Shown: positions 1 to 8,422, counted from the first letter of the stretch. The stretch is DNA of 53,604 nt from a bacterium (GCA_030691545.1 JAUYEE010000098.1:1-53604); one strand, 5' to 3'. The notes: generated by a model not told the origin, from the letters alone. Made by a program: numbers and translations.

Positions 1-62
1 TGGCGCCGGAGCCGGCTTCAGCCGGGCTTCTCGATGAATGGATTTATCCGTAATACGTCACC
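1..62. repeat. Partial copy of composite hairpin repeat (family R4)
   Basis: The segment holds a GCCGGCTTCAGCCGGGC-type palindrome, the phrase CTTCTCGATGAATGGATTT and a TACGTCACCG tail. It matches, in reverse complement, the fuller copy at 34855-35022 and is related to 41688-41855. It lies just downstream of the minus-strand DnaJ operon, so it could form a hairpin at the 3' end of that transcript. The copy is cut by the window edge. Confidence 0.7.
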
Positions 63-82
63 GCGGTTACGAATCAGAGCAC

Positions 83-502
83 TCAGCCGTAGTAATTCCG
101 GATGAAACTGCTGAGCATGACGAACTCGATTTTCCGCAGCAGAGGGTCCCGCCCTTTCTCCTCGAGGTAGGCAATCACTCGCTTGATCTCCTGCGCTTCC
201 CTCTCGAGCTGTTCCCTGGATCGCTTCGCCCATTCGCCGACCTGCGAGACCGACTCCACGAGACACCGTCCCAGCAGCAGAAGCTCTTCCTCCTCCAGGT
301 AGAACGGTCGCTCTCTCGACCCCACTTCCGTCAGGGGGATGCTTTCGAGGAGAGAGTCGAGAACCGTCTTTCGTCGCCGCGTTCTTGGCTCCGCCGGTTT
401 CAACGGCTCCCCGCATTGAGGGCAAGGGGGCATAACGGACTCCGGCAGTGTCACCAGGCATATCCTCCGGCAGCACTTCGAGCAAACCGTCTTCACGAGC
501 AT
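83..502 (-). CDS. Small zinc-ribbon protein of unknown function
   Basis: A 139-residue protein I cannot assign to a named family. Its N-terminus has two CxxC pairs (CSKC near residue 8 and CPQC near residue 28), the pattern of a zinc ribbon. A charged helical stretch follows, rich in Glu, Leu and Arg from about residue 60 to 125. There is no signal peptide or membrane segment, so it is probably cytosolic. The ATG lies 3 bases after the dnaJ stop, and a GGAGGGAG ribosome site sits inside the end of dnaJ, so translation is probably coupled. By position it may help DnaJ or the TPR protein upstream, but that is inference. Confidence 0.75.
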   Translation of the reverse strand: MLVKTVCSKCCRRICLVTLPESVMPPCPQCGEPLKPAEPRTRRRKTVLDSLLESIPLTEVGSRERPFYLEEEELLLLGRCLVESVSQVGEWAKRSREQLEREAQEIKRVIAYLEEKGRDPLLRKIEFVMLSSFIRNYYG

Positions 503-505
503 CGG

Positions 506-1585
506 CTACACTCCCTCCTCCAGGACCGCTTCAAGCAGCTTTTTCTGTTTCTCGCTGAGGTTCTCCGGCACCGTCACCCGCACCACCACATAATGGTCGC
601 CCCTGCGGTGGTTTTTTTGGACGCCCATCCCCCTGAGCCGCAACTTCTGTCCCGGCTGCGTGCCGGGTGGTATCTTCAGTTTGACTCTTCCCTTCAGCGT
701 TTCCACCATTCTTTCCGTTCCCACCGCGGCCGAGAGCGCGTTGACCGCTTCTTCTGAGTAGATGTCATCTCCCTCCCGCCAGAACTTGTGATGTGGAAGA
801 ATCCTGACCAGAAGGTAAAGGTCTCCGCTCGCCGCCCCGCCGAGTCCGGCGCCGCCCTGCCCGGCGACGCGTATCCGTGAGCCATCGCTCACCCCGCGCG
901 GAATCTTCACTTTCAGCCTGCGCGACCGCCTGACCACGCCGCTTCCGCGGCACTCGTGGCAAGGCGCACCGATCACCCTCCCGCGGCCGTGGCAGACCCC
1001 GCAGGTTCTCTGAAGAACGAAGCGCCCTTTCCCTTCACGAAGCATTCCCGAGCCGCTGCATTCCGGGCACCTCGCCATCTTGCTCCCCGGTGCGGCGCCG
1101 CTCCCACCGCAAACCGCGCACTCCTCTTCGCGGGGAATCGTGACAACCATCGTTCCGCCGGAAATCGCGGTCTCGAACGGCGCCTGAATCTCATAAACCA
1201 CGTCTTCTCCCTGGAACGAAGCGCCCGCTTCTCTTGTCCGAATTGGCGTGCCCTCCCCAAAGAAGCTGGAGAAAAGGTCCGTCAAATCCTCGAAGTGGAA
1301 CGTCCTCTCTCTTCCCGCCTGAGCCTGGCGCACAAAATCCTCGTAACTTCCATGAAAGCCCGCTTCCCTCGCTCTTTTTATCTCGTCATACTGTGCGCGC
1401 TTCTCTTTGTCAGACAGCACGTCGTAAGCTTCGGAAATCTCCTTGAATTTCTCCTCGGAAGTCTTGTCGCCTTTATTGGCGTCGGGATGATATTTCTTGG
1501 CCAGAGTGCGGTAAGCCTTCTTCATTTCGGCTTCTGAAGCCGAAGGCGGAACGCCCAACACTTCGTAGTAGTCGCGCTTGTTCAT
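506..1585 (-). CDS. dnaJ: Chaperone DnaJ (Hsp40), type I
   Basis: Co-chaperone that delivers unfolded protein to DnaK and stimulates its ATPase. The J domain covers residues 1-65, with the HPD motif at 33-35. A short Phe/Gly-containing linker follows, then four CxxCxGxG-type zinc modules ([32 protein letters not shown]) from about residue 156 to 222, then the C-terminal substrate-binding domains. The 359-residue length is normal for the family. I prefer the ATG at 1585 over the GTG four codons upstream because the J domain begins MNKRDYY and a GGAGAG/GAGGAAG site precedes it. It sits in one operon between a TPR protein and a zinc-ribbon protein; no dnaK or grpE is in the window. Confidence 0.95.
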   Translation of the reverse strand: MNKRDYYEVLGVPPSASEAEMKKAYRTLAKKYHPDANKGDKTSEEKFKEISEAYDVLSDKEKRAQYDEIKRAREAGFHGSYEDFVRQAQAGRERTFHFEDLTDLFSSFFGEGTPIRTREAGASFQGEDVVYEIQAPFETAISGGTMVVTIPREEECAVCGGSGAAPGSKMARCPECSGSGMLREGKGRFVLQRTCGVCHGRGRVIGAPCHECRGSGVVRRSRRLKVKIPRGVSDGSRIRVAGQGGAGLGGAASGDLYLLVRILPHHKFWREGDDIYSEEAVNALSAAVGTERMVETLKGRVKLKIPPGTQPGQKLRLRGMGVQKNHRRGDHYVVVRVTVPENLSEKQKKLLEAVLEEGV

Positions 1586-1707
1586 CTTCCTCGACACTCT
1601 CCGGTCCTGTGTTGTCGCCCACTATTCAACGTGCTCAGGAGTCGCCTCTCGTCACACCCGCTGACTCGTGCGGGCTGCTCCCTATGGCTTCCTGCGTTCC
1701 CGTGCGT

Positions 1708-2970
1708 TCAACTCTCCGGCGGGGGCAATGCCCGCAACTTCTTGTTCAGTTCAAACACCCTTTCACTCACGTCCTTGAAATCTGCCTGCTTTCGGTAAAC
1801 CTCCCCGAACAGCTCAAATGCCTCCTTCAGATTGCTCATACGATAATGGCAATCGGCCAGCGCATACCGCGCCTCCATTCGTTCCCCTTCTTCCGTCCCC
1901 GTGTCTGCTAAGATTTCCTCGTACTCCTTGGCTGCAAGAGCATACAGTTTCTGGTGGAAGAAGCATTCCGCCAGCACCATCCTTGCGCGCCTTTTGAAAT
2001 TCGGGTGGCGAGACGCCCTCTGGAACGACAGAATCGCCTTGTGGTAGTCTCCTGCCTCCAGCAGCAATCTCCCCAGCTCCAGGCTAAACTCCGGATTCGT
2101 CGGCTCGATCTTCAGCAGCCGTTCGTATCCCGCGATTCCCGTCTCCAGGGCTTTCTGCCGATCGGGGGCCGCGGCCATGTCCATCTTCAACAACGCCTCC
2201 AGCGCCGGCGCGTTGTTCGCGTCTATCTCCAAAATCTTGTGGTGTTGTTCGCGGGCTCGCTCCGTGTCTCCCGCTCGCGTGTAATCCCGCGCAATCTCCG
2301 CCAGAATCTGGACGCGCTTTTGCGGCGTCACCGCCGCCTCTAACTCCTCCTCCCTCTCCTTCGCCCTGTGTATGTAGTCTTCTCCGGACTTCGGAATCCT
2401 GCCGCTCTCCTCCAGTCGTCGCGCTTCCTCTTCATCCCTCACGAAATCCCGGAACGACTCCCTCACTCCCGTGGCGGACGTCGCCTGACTCTCCGTTGAG
2501 ATGATTTTATGCTCGTATTCCGGGCGGGGCCATTTCGCGTACAGCATCCGGTAAATCCCCGCTGCCTTTCCCATTGCCTCGATGCTCTCGTATCCTTCCG
2601 CCAGGTGCCGCCAGGTTTTCTCATCCCCCTTTTCCCGCACAAGGCTCTCGATGTCCTCATAGACCCACACCGCCACGGCTTTTTCACGGTGCAGCAGCTC
2701 AGCCAGAGTAAACAGGCATTCGATCTCCCATGGGTTGTGAAGGAGATGCACCTCGCAATCCAGCACCGAACTCTCGTGGCTGCGCGTAAACGGAATCCTC
2801 ACGTGGGGCTTCTTCTTTTCGCGGTGCTTCCGCTCCAGCTCCCTCAGCTTTTTTCTCGACGCGAGGTCTCCCGGGTTGCGGAGCACCTCCTCAAACAGAG
2901 CCAGCCCTTCTTTCCAATCCTGCTGGAGCAAATCCACAATCTCTTTGGTGTACTTGTCCTTATCAATCAT
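1708..2970 (-). CDS. TPR-repeat protein upstream of dnaJ
   Basis: A 420-residue soluble protein with no signal peptide. The N-terminal third is charged and not clearly repetitive. From about residue 200 onward there are several TPR-like helical pairs (A-x-x-Y/F, G-x-Y/L, L-E-x-x-P/D spacing), ending in a Lys-rich tail. TPRs hold partner proteins, and the position before dnaJ suggests a chaperone-linked scaffold, which is inference. The start at 2970 is supported by a near-perfect AAGGAGG site 9 bases upstream; the longer reading frame to 3048 has no such site. The gap to dnaJ is about 120 bases. Confidence 0.85.
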   Translation of the reverse strand: MIDKDKYTKEIVDLLQQDWKEGLALFEEVLRNPGDLASRKKLRELERKHREKKKPHVRIPFTRSHESSVLDCEVHLLHNPWEIECLFTLAELLHREKAVAVWVYEDIESLVREKGDEKTWRHLAEGYESIEAMGKAAGIYRMLYAKWPRPEYEHKIISTESQATSATGVRESFRDFVRDEEEARRLEESGRIPKSGEDYIHRAKEREEELEAAVTPQKRVQILAEIARDYTRAGDTERAREQHHKILEIDANNAPALEALLKMDMAAAPDRQKALETGIAGYERLLKIEPTNPEFSLELGRLLLEAGDYHKAILSFQRASRHPNFKRRARMVLAECFFHQKLYALAAKEYEEILADTGTEEGERMEARYALADCHYRMSNLKEAFELFGEVYRKQADFKDVSERVFELNKKLRALPPPES

Positions 2971-3761
2971 CCTTGCACACCTCCTTGACCCCGCCGGACT
3001 GTTGGCACCTCCCTCGTGTCTCGGTTCCCATCCCTCATCCTTCCTCACACCCTATCGCTTCAACAGCTCAAGGCATATTGTAGCCAGTCCGGGGGCACTC
3101 TGCCACCCCTTCTTGGCCTTCGCGCAGGTTGTGCCCCATCCTTTTGAGTCCGCTCGGCTTTCTCCCCAACGGGTGCGGCCACGTTTGAGTGCTCTGTCCC
3201 GGGACGCCCAGGCTCACCTGTCGCCGTCTCCATGGTCCCCTGAAGTGGCATCGGCATCCCTGGCCGAGCACGCCCCCCGGCCTCGGTACGGAAGGACAGT
3301 CGGATTCCCACCAGGGGCCGCCGGTCGAGCCCACAGGCAGGCTTGCCCGTGATGAATCATGGGGCCGGCCAAAGGCCGGATGCCACACCTTCCCCGCCGG
3401 GCTTTAGCCGGCGCCTTCGCTTTAGCCACGGGCTTTAGTCCGTGGGATTCTCGCGCTGCAGGTTTCTGCCAGAGCAGGCTTCAGCCTGGCTTCTCGGTCA
3501 TGGGATTCATCCATACCCCCTCATACGTAGCCGGATCCTTCCCCAACGAGAAGCTTTACTCCCCAACCCTCCGGTGCTAAAGTTCAGACACCGAGAGGCA
3601 GGTCGTCTCGGCGGCGCTCCGCGCGACCTGATTCGTCTCAGCATCGGGCCTTCTCCGGGACGATGGCGGCCTGCTCCTTCGTATGGTAACCGCCCGTTCC
3701 ACGCGCCGCCATCTGGCAGCCCGGAACCCCATAGGAATTCTCTTAGAAAAGGGAGGACGAA
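2971..3761. other. Long intergenic region with hairpin repeats
   Basis: About 790 bases between the divergent TPR gene and the first Gfo/Idh/MocA gene. I see no credible gene; the open frames lack family features. It holds a CCGGCC-AAA-GGCCGG hairpin at 3364-3378 and the composite repeat at 3393-3522. The promoters of both flanking genes must lie here, but I could not pick a convincing one. Confidence 0.6.
3393..3522. repeat. Composite hairpin repeat (family R3), copy 1
   Basis: Three consecutive palindromes with GCTTTAGC- or GCTTCAGC-like centres: GCCGGGCTTTAGCCGGC, CCACGGGCTTTAGTCCGTGG and AGCAGGCTTCAGCCTGGCTT. They are followed by a unique-looking tail, GGATTCATCCATACCCCC. The same series occurs in reverse complement at 53347-53476, with most positions matching by eye. 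Confidence 0.85.
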
Positions 3762-4967
3762 ATGAGAGAGACCAAAGGCACAGGAATATCTCGCAGGGCG
3801 TTCTGCAAAACTCTCGCGGGAGCCGCGGTCAGCGCGACCGTCATGGGCTCATCAGGCAAATCGAGGGCCAGCGATGGCAATGCAAAGAGAATCCGCGTCG
3901 CCGTTGTCGGTGGCAACTTCGGCGCCACGTTCTGGTGGCACGAGCACCCCAACTGCGTCGTCACCGCCGTCACCGATCTCATCCCCGAGCGACGGGAGAA
4001 TCTCGTTCGGCGATACAGTTGTCTAAACGCGTTCGAATCCCTCGAGGTCATGCTGAAGAAAGCGCCGGACACGTTCGACGCGGTCGCGGTTTTCTCCGGC
4101 GCCCCAGAGCACGTCAAACATTCCGTTATGTGCATGAACGCTGGAAAGCACGTCATCAGCGCAGTCCCCGCTGCCCTGACTCTCGAAGAATGCCAGCTCC
4201 TCAAGGAGACGAAGGAGAACACCGGCTTGAAGTACATGATGGCGGAATCGAGCTATTACCGCCAGGAATGCATTGCCGCGCGAGAAATGTACCAGGCGGG
4301 GAAATTCGGCAATCTCTTCTACTCCGAGGTCGAGTACTACCACAACTTCATCTGCACATATCCGAGCCAGCCCGACGTGTGGCGATACGGCTTTCCGCCG
4401 ATGCTCTATCCGACGCATTCGACAGGCTTTTTCGTCGGGGTGACGAAAGAGCGTCTCGTCGAAGTCTCCTGTCTCGGAACGCGAGAAGAACCTTTCCCCC
4501 GCCCGGAGGAAAATGTTTACCGTAATCCGTTCTCGAATGAGATCGGCCTTTTCAAGACCGACCGCGGCAACGTCTGCCGGGCGAACGTCTGCTGGCGAAT
4601 TGCCGCTGGCGGTGAGCGAGCACAGTGGTTCGGAACGGAAATGTCCGCTTACATGTCCAGCTCTGGCGGGCTAAGCAATTCGATCGAAATCGCAGACAAA
4701 GGCCGCCAGCCCTGGAACGTGCTGGAGTACTGGAAAACGGATCCGAGCCTTCCGGAGCGCATGCGTCACGCCAGCGGCCACGGCGGCAGTGCGGTCTTCA
4801 TTACAGCGGAATTCATCAACGCTCTCGTCGAGAACCGCGAGCCAACAATTGATGTTTACGAGTCGCTTGCCATGACCACCCCCGGCATCGTCGCTCATCA
4901 ATCCGCCCTCAAACGCGGCGAGCAGCTCAAAGTCCCCTCCTTCGACGCTGGACCAAAGGGAACGTAA
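3762..4967 (+). CDS. Exported Gfo/Idh/MocA-family oxidoreductase (lacks the EKP lysine)
   Basis: NAD(P)-dependent oxidoreductase family acting on sugars and inositols. The first ~37 residues form a twin-arginine signal (SRRAFCK, then an Ala/Val-rich hydrophobic stretch, then an SRA|S-like site), so it is likely exported folded. The Rossmann fold starts at IRVAVVGGNFG, near residue 46. At the place of the usual EKP motif this protein reads SAVPAALTLEE, so the catalytic lysine is missing. The 401-residue length is normal. AGGGAGG lies 6 bases before the ATG. Two better-conserved paralogues lie at 12173 and 17465. It is convergent with nothing and stands alone on this strand. Substrate unknown. 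Confidence 0.85.
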   Translation: MRETKGTGISRRAFCKTLAGAAVSATVMGSSGKSRASDGNAKRIRVAVVGGNFGATFWWHEHPNCVVTAVTDLIPERRENLVRRYSCLNAFESLEVMLKKAPDTFDAVAVFSGAPEHVKHSVMCMNAGKHVISAVPAALTLEECQLLKETKENTGLKYMMAESSYYRQECIAAREMYQAGKFGNLFYSEVEYYHNFICTYPSQPDVWRYGFPPMLYPTHSTGFFVGVTKERLVEVSCLGTREEPFPRPEENVYRNPFSNEIGLFKTDRGNVCRANVCWRIAAGGERAQWFGTEMSAYMSSSGGLSNSIEIADKGRQPWNVLEYWKTDPSLPERMRHASGHGGSAVFITAEFINALVENREPTIDVYESLAMTTPGIVAHQSALKRGEQLKVPSFDAGPKGT

Positions 4968-5048
4968 GCACATGGGTAAGGGAATCGCCTGGGCCCACCG
5001 GACAACTTGGCGGGTTGTTTGGCTTCCGCGCAATTCCGTAATTTGCTC

Positions 5049-5078
5049 TTGACAAACGGACGTCTCGACGTCTATATT
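5049..5078 (+). promoter_or_regulatory. Sigma-70-like promoter for a leaderless methyltransferase mRNA
   Basis: TTGACA at 5049-5054, an 18-base spacer and TATATT at 5073-5078. Transcription would be expected to start about 7 bases after the -10 box, which is the A of the ATG at 5085. No ribosome-binding site precedes that ATG, consistent with leaderless translation. Confidence 0.65.
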
Positions 5079-5084
5079 AAGAAC

Positions 5085-6266
5085 ATGAAAGCAAAAACGG
5101 TTCGCCACGCGCCTGGACGTGTTCGTGACGCGATTCTTCGGGTGATGTCATTGACCTCAAAGGCTCTTCCGGTCAAGGAGATAGAGGAAAGAGTGTGCCA
5201 AGCCATCGGCCCGGCCCCGACTTCGTCAGTGAGGTCATACCTTCGGCTCAACACACCCGAACTGTTCTTGCGAGAAGCGCGAGGACTGTACCGCCTGCGC
5301 GGCGACGCAGGGCCCGCTATTCAGACGGAATTTTGGCACACCGAAACGTGGCGCGAGCCTGTCTCCATCGGAAGAGCCAAGCTCTTCCATGCCGACTGCT
5401 TCGACTGGATTGAGCAGCAGGAGAACCAAAGTGTTCACGCGGTCGTGACAGACCCCCCGTACGGACTGCACGAGTACAGCCCAGAACAGCAGATGAAACT
5501 TCGAAACCGCAAGGGGGGCGTTTGGAGAATTCCCCCCTCATACGATGGGCACGTTCGCTCTCCGCTTCCGAGATTCACTACGCTGACACCGGGACAGCTT
5601 GAGGAGTTGCGCGCGTTTTTCTTCGTTTGGGCAAGGCTCCTGGTTCCAAAACTTGTCCCTGGCGCTCACGTCATTGTTGCGTCAAACCCTCTCTTGTCAT
5701 ACATCGTTTCCGGCGCGCTGGCGGAGGCAGGGCTTGAGCGACGGGGCGAAATCGTTCGTCTGACGATGACGCTGCGTGGTGGGGACCGGCCCAAGGCGGC
5801 GCACAACGAGTTCCCGGAGGTCAGTGTCATGCCTCGGTCAATGTGGGAACCCTGGCTTGTTTACCGGAAGCCAATCGAGGGCAGAGTCCAGGACAACCTG
5901 AGAAAGTGGAAGACAGGCGCATTCCGCCGACCCAGCGAGCAGAAACCTTTCGGTGATGTGATTGCCTCCGGGCCCACCCGGGCCAATGAGCGTGCTCTGG
6001 CGCCGCACCCCAGTTTGAAGCCGCAAGGCTTCCTTCGCCAGGTGGTTCGGGCGGTTTTGCCTCTGGGCGAGGGGGTTATACTCGACCCGTTCGCAGGTGC
6101 CGGGTCCACGCTGGCTGCCGCGGAGGCTGTCGGTTACGCGAGCATCGGGGTCGAGAAGGACGAACACTACTTCGAGATGGCCTGTCGCGCAATCCCGAAG
6201 CTAATCCGATACCGGCCGAACGGCGACATCACACCCTGTAAATCCAGTTCTCCCTCAGCTTCTTGA
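5085..6266 (+). CDS. DNA methyltransferase with N-terminal winged-helix-like domain (RM system 1)
   Basis: Type II N6-adenine or N4-cytosine DNA methyltransferase of 393 residues. Residues 1-75 look like a winged-helix domain (RVRDAILRVMSL, then VKEIEERV, then SSVRSYLRLN). The catalytic motif IV DPPYGL is at 123-128 and the SAM-binding motif I DPFAGAGST starts near residue 334, so the order is IV, target-recognition region, I (beta class). The frame is open from 5007, but I choose ATG 5085 because a strong promoter ends just before it. Its end overlaps the end of the opposing endonuclease gene by 38 bases. It protects host DNA from that enzyme. Which base is methylated cannot be told from the sequence. 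Confidence 0.9.
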   Translation: MKAKTVRHAPGRVRDAILRVMSLTSKALPVKEIEERVCQAIGPAPTSSVRSYLRLNTPELFLREARGLYRLRGDAGPAIQTEFWHTETWREPVSIGRAKLFHADCFDWIEQQENQSVHAVVTDPPYGLHEYSPEQQMKLRNRKGGVWRIPPSYDGHVRSPLPRFTTLTPGQLEELRAFFFVWARLLVPKLVPGAHVIVASNPLLSYIVSGALAEAGLERRGEIVRLTMTLRGGDRPKAAHNEFPEVSVMPRSMWEPWLVYRKPIEGRVQDNLRKWKTGAFRRPSEQKPFGDVIASGPTRANERALAPHPSLKPQGFLRQVVRAVLPLGEGVILDPFAGAGSTLAAAEAVGYASIGVEKDEHYFEMACRAIPKLIRYRPNGDITPCKSSSPSAS

Positions 6267-6831
6267 TCCCATCCTTGTGCAGGGTTGCCGTCCGAGTTCC
6301 GAGCGGACCTCGTGGGTTCCTACGAAAGTCCTCAATGGTCACTCTCGCAAGATAGACTTCTGTGAACATCATCGGCCTTCGGTCGGAAGCGGGCTCCGAC
6401 TCCGTATCGAGGTCGTAAACAAAGACACACATCCATTGATCCCTTGCTCCATGCGTGTCCACGGCTCCGCCGGACTTCCGAGTAGTCTTGATCTCCACGC
6501 CCTCCGTTCCCGCCTTCACGGCGTTCCCCGAGTAGATGCCTTGCACAATGAGATCGGGGTGGCCATTGAAATACCGATTTTCCGTGAGGACGCGCGAATG
6601 CTTAGCGAGACTCGCAGCGAGCATGTCCGACAGAACGCCGGACATGATGGCAGGACGAAGGATGTCATCAAGCCGCCGGAGCCCTCGGCCCGCCAGGTGC
6701 GAATTCACGTCGTAGAAGAAGTCGTAAACGTCCTGCATTGCCATTTGGAAGTCTTGCAATCTCAGCTCGTACGGGAGTTGGGCCTCCCTGTTGAATTTTG
6801 CGGTGACTACGGTGTTCCGCAGTATGGCCAC
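6229..6831 (-). CDS. Putative PD-(D/E)XK restriction endonuclease (RM system 1)
   Basis: Soluble protein of about 200 residues, convergent with and overlapping the methyltransferase tail, as is common for type II restriction pairs. It carries the nuclease signature HPDLI (Asp near residue 93) followed by EGVEIKT (Glu 113, Lys 115), then a conserved-looking GGAVDTHGARDQWMC stretch. I place the start at GTG 6831 because AAGGAG lies 6 bases upstream. A longer frame reaches TTG 6921 without a clear ribosome site, and its extra 30 residues could still be real. The recognition site is unknown. The pairing with a methyltransferase makes the endonuclease call stronger than the motif alone. Confidence 0.75.
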   Translation of the reverse strand: MAILRNTVVTAKFNREAQLPYELRLQDFQMAMQDVYDFFYDVNSHLAGRGLRRLDDILRPAIMSGVLSDMLAASLAKHSRVLTENRYFNGHPDLIVQGIYSGNAVKAGTEGVEIKTTRKSGGAVDTHGARDQWMCVFVYDLDTESEPASDRRPMMFTEVYLARVTIEDFRRNPRGPLGTRTATLHKDGIKKLRENWIYRV

Positions 6832-6957
6832 CTTGCTCTCCTTAGTGTTCTTGCCTACTGCAAATCGGTGTGGCGAGGTTTTCGAGCTTGGGCCATCCGC
6901 CCAGTTATCGGGCTTCCGCAAGCTGCTCGCGCCGGGCCTTGGTGGAGGGCCATCGGC

Positions 6958-7158
6958 TCATGCCGGCACTCCGAAAAGCCTCTCCAACTCAGCGATTGAC
7001 TCGCCGTGATCAAGTCGGTCGGCGATGACCCGGAGAGCCAAGGCCTTGACCTTGGAGATTGCCGCTCGCCAGCTCTGTCCGTAAACCATGACGCCCGGCA
7101 CGTCTGGCACTTCGGCTATCCAGCGACCGTCTTGTTCGCGATCAATTTCGATTTTCAT
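6958..7158 (-). CDS. HicB-like small protein without a HicA partner
   Basis: A 66-residue protein with the HicB/DUF1902 pattern: a short beta strand KIEIDREQDGRWIAE, then VPDVPGV, then an amphipathic helix beginning SWRAAISKVKALAL. HicB proteins neutralise the HicA mRNA nuclease and often bind their own promoter. No HicA-like frame is visible on either side: the gap to the upstream gene is 111 bases and to the GTG of the endonuclease 126 bases. The start at 7158 follows AAGGATAAGGCC; the longer frame to 7209 has no better signal. It may be a solitary antitoxin or a regulator of the downstream endonuclease gene (inference). Confidence 0.75.
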   Translation of the reverse strand: MKIEIDREQDGRWIAEVPDVPGVMVYGQSWRAAISKVKALALRVIADRLDHGESIAELERLFGVPA

Positions 7159-7269
7159 GGCCTTATCCTTTTTGAGGAATGCGTGATTCGACTGCCGGAT
7201 GGGCAACATTCAGCGCCCTCATGAGGATTCCGCTTTGTGCTGTCCCGCGCAGCGCGCGGTTGGCGATTG

Positions 7270-7647
7270 TCATCGTGAGGCTAAGAATCCTCCGATAATG
7301 GCCAGAATCGGCTTTAACTTCCTCTCAATCGGGTCCACCTCGACCCCAAAATTCTCCAAGGCCGTCGCCCCGAGCAGGAACAGAGAGCCCTTTGGTGCGA
7401 AGATCACCGGGCATGGGATTCTGCCTTCGAGTCCCTCGATCTGAAACTCACAAAAACCAAGGAGCCTGGTATCCTGTCGCCCGTCGGCGAGAATCAGATT
7501 TCGTTTCGCAGACCGTTCCACGCCTATCCTTTCAAGATAATCCTCAGGGACAAAGGAATAAAGAGCTCCCGTATCTACCCAGAATTCCTCTTCAAAAAAC
7601 CGATCCGGATTCCTGCTGTTGGAGACTTTTACTTTTTTCTTGAACAT
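7270..7647 (-). CDS. Retropepsin-like aspartic protease (clan AA), intact DTGA
   Basis: A 125-residue single-domain protein with the retroviral-type active-site loop FWVDTGALYSFVP near residues 23-35 and a second hydrophobic loop, LFLLGATALENFGVEVD, near residues 90-106, matching the family's closing ILGxxxL region. Such proteases work as homodimers with one Asp from each subunit. There is no signal peptide. A second family member lies just upstream on the same strand. Substrate and role are unknown. An AAAGGAT sequence upstream is rather far from the ATG; AGGGG is very close. The start is therefore moderately sure. Confidence 0.8.
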   Translation of the reverse strand: MFKKKVKVSNSRNPDRFFEEEFWVDTGALYSFVPEDYLERIGVERSAKRNLILADGRQDTRLLGFCEFQIEGLEGRIPCPVIFAPKGSLFLLGATALENFGVEVDPIERKLKPILAIIGGFLASR

Positions 7648-7746
7648 GCCCCTATCGCTTTATCCTTTGCCACATCGCTGCTTCTTATCCCCAAGGCGGA
7701 TTGAAGCCGAAGTCGTCCACTTTAAGCTGCTGGTTGACGCGACCCA

Positions 7747-8127
7747 CTACTTCACCAAGGCTGAGGGAATGTTCGGACTTCTCGGATTGACACTAACCGT
7801 CTGATCTGAAGGAGAGATCACCAGGTCCATGTCTTCCATCGGCACGGCACCCATGAGGACGGATTCCCCAATGACCAGTGCACCCGTAAAGCACGTCCGA
7901 TTTCCAAACTTCACTTGTATCGGCCCGACATAGGGCACAACGTGCGACCTTTCGTCGGCGGTCGTGACCTCTCGCTTCTCGATTTCCTGCAACTGTAGCT
8001 GCACCGCGATGTGCTCAGGAATGCAGATGGTCATCGCACCCATGTCCACGAGCGCCCTTACTGCAATTGGCTTGAGGTTGCCGTTCTTGGGATTAGCCAG
8101 TTCTATGTCTGCGTAGATGACGCCCAT
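7747..8127 (-). CDS. Retropepsin-like protein with altered DMGA active site
   Basis: A 126-residue clan AA aspartic-protease homologue. The loop reads ALVDMGAMTICIPEHIA, where the family normally has DTGA; the Thr is replaced by Met, a one-base ACG to ATG change. The rest of the fold looks intact (VPYVGPIQVKFGN, then LVIGESVLMGAVPMEDMDL, then SPNIP near the C-terminus). In retropepsins the Thr forms the dimer-stabilising hydrogen-bond network next to the catalytic Asp, so activity may be weakened or lost. The start at 8127 is fixed by GGAGGTAAAC just before the ATG; the frame extends to 8187 without support. The neighbour at 7270 keeps DTGA. Confidence 0.8.
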   Translation of the reverse strand: MGVIYADIELANPKNGNLKPIAVRALVDMGAMTICIPEHIAVQLQLQEIEKREVTTADERSHVVPYVGPIQVKFGNRTCFTGALVIGESVLMGAVPMEDMDLVISPSDQTVSVNPRSPNIPSALVK

Positions 8128-8422
8128 GTTTACCTCCGCAACTGCTGCCACACTTCCAATAATACCATGGACCAGCCCTCGTTCCAAGCCCCAACAACCT
8201 AACTCAATTTGTACGCGATGGAGAGCGGACTCCTCGCGAGACGCCTTTGCGATGCGGCCGTAGTGGCTCCGCGACGAGACCGGTCGCCCGCGGAGAAGCA
8301 GTCACACCGCTATTGACCTTCTTGCCGAAATCCGGCAGGATACAGGGCTGTCAGGACGAAAAGAAACGGCGGGACCAAACGCCTCTCAAGCATGGAGGAG
8401 ACATTCTTCATAGGAGGACATC

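Noticed and set aside
3359..3765. Several plus-strand frames before the first Gfo gene
   Set aside because: They translate hairpin repeats and lack ribosome sites.
6958..7269. Hidden hicA gene beside the HicB-like gene
   Set aside because: The gaps are too short and no frame shows the HicA pattern.
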